Assembly (NCBI GenBank): GCA_021798135.1
Contig: JAJZYI010000185.1
Location: forward strand, 1-7,046
DNA: 7,046 bases
Direction: 5' to 3'
Source: Actinomycetes bacterium
GTDB taxonomy: Bacteria > Actinomycetota > Acidimicrobiia > Acidimicrobiales > UBA8190
Shown here: positions 5,562 to 7,046 of the stretch, piece after piece
How the letters are laid out: every line of letters begins with the position of its first letter
Position numbering within the stretch: the first letter of the stretch is position 1
Notes under the pieces: model-generated
Told to the model about the DNA's origin: nothing
Seen by the model: the letters and a program-made list of their open reading frames with translations, nothing else
Databases searched by the model: none
Program-made: the position numbers and the translations under genes

Positions 5562-5567
5562 TACGAT
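5562..5567 (+). promoter_or_regulatory. -10 element upstream of the lipoprotein gene
   Basis: TACGAT fits TAnnnT in the context TCGGGTACGATG, nearly identical to the element before the response regulator. Transcription starting near 5574 would give a leader of about 195 nt before the lipoprotein ATG at 5772. A short inverted repeat, GGGTG-GCTCG-CACCC (5541-5555), covers the -35 position and may be an operator. Confidence 0.45.
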
Positions 5568-5633
5568 GCCCGCTCCGGGCCGGGATCGCCTCGGGCGCGC
5601 TGTTCCGGTGGCGTCGAACCGCCCGGCCGCGGC

Positions 5634-5711
5634 GTCAGGCCGGCGACAGGCCGGGGCCGGCGCCGATGACAGGCTGGCGCCGCCGACAGGCAGGGGCCGA
5701 CGACAGGCCGG
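5634..5711 (+). repeat. Five-copy GACAGGC(C/T/A)GG direct-repeat array in the lipoprotein leader
   Basis: Copies of the 10-mer start at 5634 (GTCAGGCCGG, one mismatch), 5645, 5668, 5685 and 5702. Spacings are 11, 23, 17 and 17 bp. Between them, CGGCGCC (5658-5664) and GGCGCCG (5676-5682) form a perfect 7-bp stem whose 11-nt loop displays one GACAGGC. The array lies between the putative promoter and the lipoprotein start, so it would be transcribed as an untranslated leader. The rest of the 256-bp region 5516-5771 shows no gene with convincing codon bias. Confidence 0.75.
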
Positions 5712-5771
5712 GGCGGGGCGCCCGTTCCAGGAGCGTGCCGAGGCACGGGGAGCCAGGAGATGGGGGGACGG

Positions 5772-6707
5772 ATGCGAAGGCGTGGACCCGGACGGCGATC
5801 GGGGCGTGGTGCCGCCCGGCAGCGGGTGGCGGTCTCGGGCGCCCTGGCGGCGCTGGCGGCTGTGGCGGCCGCGTGCGGGACGTCGTCGACGTCGACCGGC
5901 GCCACCGGGAGCGCCGTCGCCGCCGGCTCGGCGGCGGCCGCCGCTGCCGTCCGCAAGGCGTCGCAGGTCACGGACGAGGCCGGCTCGGCCGCCATCGCCG
6001 TGCACATCCAGACCAACGAGCAGTCGTCGGGCACGGGCCGGCTCGGCCTGGCCCTGCTGGGCGCGTTCGACCTCACGACGCAGCGCGGGGCCATCACCAT
6101 GTCGGTGACCGGCACCGGCCAGGGCACGCCGCCGTCGTTCCACATGGTGTTCGCCGGCGGCTCGCTGTACCTGCAGGCGACCGGGGCCCTGGCCGGGATC
6201 GGGGCGGGGAAGCCGTGGGTGTCGCTCCCCCCCTCGTCGCTCTCCCAGCTGTTCGCCGGGGTGGTGCCGGGGAGCGCCGCTGGTCCGATCGCGGCGCTGG
6301 TCACCGGGGACCCCCTGGCCGCGGTGGGCATGCTCGACACGGCCGACCTGACGGCGTCCGCCGTCGGTCCCCGCACCGTCGGCGGGGTGGCGGCCACCGA
6401 GTACGACGTCACCGTCGACCCGGTAGCCGCCGCCAAGCACGCCACCGGGAGCGCCAAGGCGCTCTTCGCCAGCCTGGGGACGAAGCCGGTCACCGCCCAG
6501 GTGTGGCTCGACCACCAGGGCCGCCTGGTGCAGCTGCAGGCACTCGCCTCCGGCGCGCCCGCCTCGGTGCCAGCTCACGGGGGGACCGCGGCCGCGCCGG
6601 TCGGCGTGACGGTCGACCTGAGCCAGTTCGGCTCGCCGGTGTCGATCACCGTCCCGCCACCCTCCCAGGTCACCCAGCGGACCGGCTCCGGCACCGCCAG
6701 CTCGTGA
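5772..6707 (+). CDS. Secreted lipoprotein resembling the LppX/LprAFG family
   Basis: The product is 311 aa from ATG 5772. An Arg-rich n-region (MRRRGPGRRSGRGAARQR), a hydrophobic segment (about 19-34) and Cys35 in V-A-A-A-C-G form a lipoprotein signal, followed by a Ser/Thr/Ala linker. The body alternates short strands, and near the C-terminus has ATEYDVTVDPVAAAK (about 207-221), VTAQVWLDHQGRLVQLQ (about 240-256) and the final strand VTVDLSQFGSPVSITVPPPS. These resemble the LolA-like barrel of mycobacterial LppX/LprG/LprA, which carry lipids or acylated glycolipids across the envelope. ATG 5772 is preferred over ATG 5760 because AGGAG (5755-5759) abuts the latter with no spacer, while a purine-rich GGGGGGA precedes the former. 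It follows the sensor kinase on the same strand but has its own promoter and leader. The family call is by motif memory, moderately sure. Confidence 0.8.
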   Translation: MRRRGPGRRSGRGAARQRVAVSGALAALAAVAAACGTSSTSTGATGSAVAAGSAAAAAAVRKASQVTDEAGSAAIAVHIQTNEQSSGTGRLGLALLGAFDLTTQRGAITMSVTGTGQGTPPSFHMVFAGGSLYLQATGALAGIGAGKPWVSLPPSSLSQLFAGVVPGSAAGPIAALVTGDPLAAVGMLDTADLTASAVGPRTVGGVAATEYDVTVDPVAAAKHATGSAKALFASLGTKPVTAQVWLDHQGRLVQLQALASGAPASVPAHGGTAAAPVGVTVDLSQFGSPVSITVPPPSQVTQRTGSGTASS

Positions 6708-6843
6708 CGGGGCCGCCCCATGCAGCCGGCGTCGAGCTCCGGCGGAGCCGGCCGGCGTGCGGCGGCGGGCGACGCCGTGCCGGCGGCGGACGTGCCGCTC
6801 CGGGGCCGCGACCGGCGTGTGGAGGGCGGTTCGGCTGTGCTAG

Positions 6844-6847
6844 GGAG
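6844..6847 (+). promoter_or_regulatory. Ribosome binding site deciding the start of the last gene
   Basis: GGAG, within the purine run GGGAGAAGG, lies 5 nt before the GTG at 6853. The overlapping GTG at 6851 is followed directly by TGA, so 6853 is the only usable start. Unlike lsr2, the cupin and rlmN, this gene has a conventional leader. Confidence 0.6.
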
Positions 6848-6852
6848 AAGGT

Positions 6853-7046
6853 GTGACCGACCACCGCCACGGTGAGGCCTGCCGGCCCGTCGACCACGGC
6901 GCCGACGCGCCCGTGGCGGCAGGGGCGACGCTGGCGGCGACCGGTGCGGCAGGGACGCCCGTGGCGACCGGTGCGGCAGGGACGCCCGTGGCGACCGGTG
7001 CGGCAGGGACGCCCGTGGCGACCGGTGCGGCAGGGACGCCCGTGGC
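6853..7046 (+). CDS. N-terminal part of an unidentified protein entering a VATGAAGTP repeat
   Basis: The frame opens at GTG 6853 behind a good ribosome binding site and stays open to the window edge, giving 64 residues. It reads MTDHRHGEACRPVDHGADAP, a short Ala/Gly stretch, then a nine-residue repeat VATGAAGTP from a 27-bp tandem repeat. There is no signal peptide or membrane segment in the visible part. A low-complexity, probably disordered N-terminal arm is all that can be described; the folded domain lies beyond the window and the family is unknown. The 145 bp between the lipoprotein stop and this start hold no other gene. The frame keeps GC-rich third positions, which supports real coding. 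Confidence 0.6.
   Translation, partial: MTDHRHGEACRPVDHGADAPVAAGATLAATGAAGTPVATGAAGTPVATGAAGTPVATGAAGTPV
6934..7046 (+). repeat. 27-bp tandem repeat truncated by the window edge
   Basis: Units lie at 6934-6960 (one mismatch), 6961-6987, 6988-7014 and 7015-7041 (identical to one another), and five bases of a further unit end the window. The period is a multiple of three and encodes VATGAAGTP in the frame of the gene starting at 6853. A more diverged partial unit is seen around 6910-6933. The perfect identity of three copies implies recent expansion. Confidence 0.95.

Noticed and set aside
5536..6108. Open frame starting at ATG 5566 or earlier and running through the repeat array into the lipoprotein gene
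   Set aside because: It overlaps the lipoprotein in another frame and its product is Arg/Ala-rich without motifs. Its ATG is part of the -10 element, so a transcript from that promoter would not contain it.
3635..6493. A 952-codon open frame on the minus strand
   Set aside because: It lies opposite the sensor kinase, the leader and the lipoprotein, all supported by domain motifs. Long antisense frames are expected where third codon positions are nearly all G or C, and the product is Arg/Gly/Pro-rich without motifs.
6736..6748. GCTCC-GGC-GGAGC hairpin after the lipoprotein stop as an intrinsic terminator
   Set aside because: The stem is only 5 bp and no T-run follows. Hairpins of this size are frequent by chance at this GC content.
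6934..7046. Possible CRISPR array
   Set aside because: The 27-bp units are contiguous with no unique spacers and stay in one reading frame; this is a coding tandem repeat.

Overview
The window is very GC-rich, with G or C at almost every third codon position, and it carries an Lsr2-type nucleoid protein. Lsr2 is essentially restricted to Actinobacteria, so the source is a high-GC actinobacterium. The shortened Lsr2 C-terminus and the promoter style suggest a deep-branching class such as Acidimicrobiia, but that is an inference. There are no RNA genes, CRISPR arrays or insertion sequences. All assignments come from reading the sequence; no database search was run.

Layout: (1) 1-189, the 3' end of an unrecognised membrane-associated protein. 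(2) 190-567, a stretch without an intact gene. On the minus strand it holds what looks like a decayed MazF/PemK-type toxin gene, preceded in another frame by a short transmembrane-coding segment. (3) 568-1408, lsr2 followed after 4 nt by a hotdog-fold (PaaI-type) thioesterase with a repeat-bearing N-terminus. (4) 1405-1725, a small cupin gene on the minus strand that converges on the thioesterase so tightly that the two stop codons share a CTAG. (5) 1762-2928, rlmN (23S rRNA/tRNA adenine-C2 methyltransferase), divergent from the cupin across 36 bp. (6) 2925-5515, a PhoP-like response regulator and its sensor histidine kinase. Each is joined to the gene before it by an ATGA stop/start overlap. 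(7) 5516-5771, a promoter and repeat-rich leader. (8) 5772-6707, a lipoprotein resembling the LppX/LprAFG family. (9) 6853-end, the start of an unidentified protein running into a 27-bp tandem repeat cut by the window edge.

How the genes relate: the two-component pair is the regulatory core. An 18-bp direct repeat just upstream of the regulator (7-mer, 4-bp gap, 7-mer) matches the published Mycobacterium tuberculosis PhoP box in sequence and geometry. It sits next to a TAnnnT -10 element, which suggests autoregulation. The lipoprotein gene directly downstream has a promoter with the same TCGGGTAC(C/G)ATG core and its own repeat array, so it is a plausible target or partner. lsr2, the cupin and rlmN all have a TAnnnT -10 element ending 6-7 nt before the start codon, the signature of leaderless transcription.

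No clearly new system is visible. The points most worth following are the PhoP-box match, the variant Lsr2, the toxin relic and the GACAGGC leader array.
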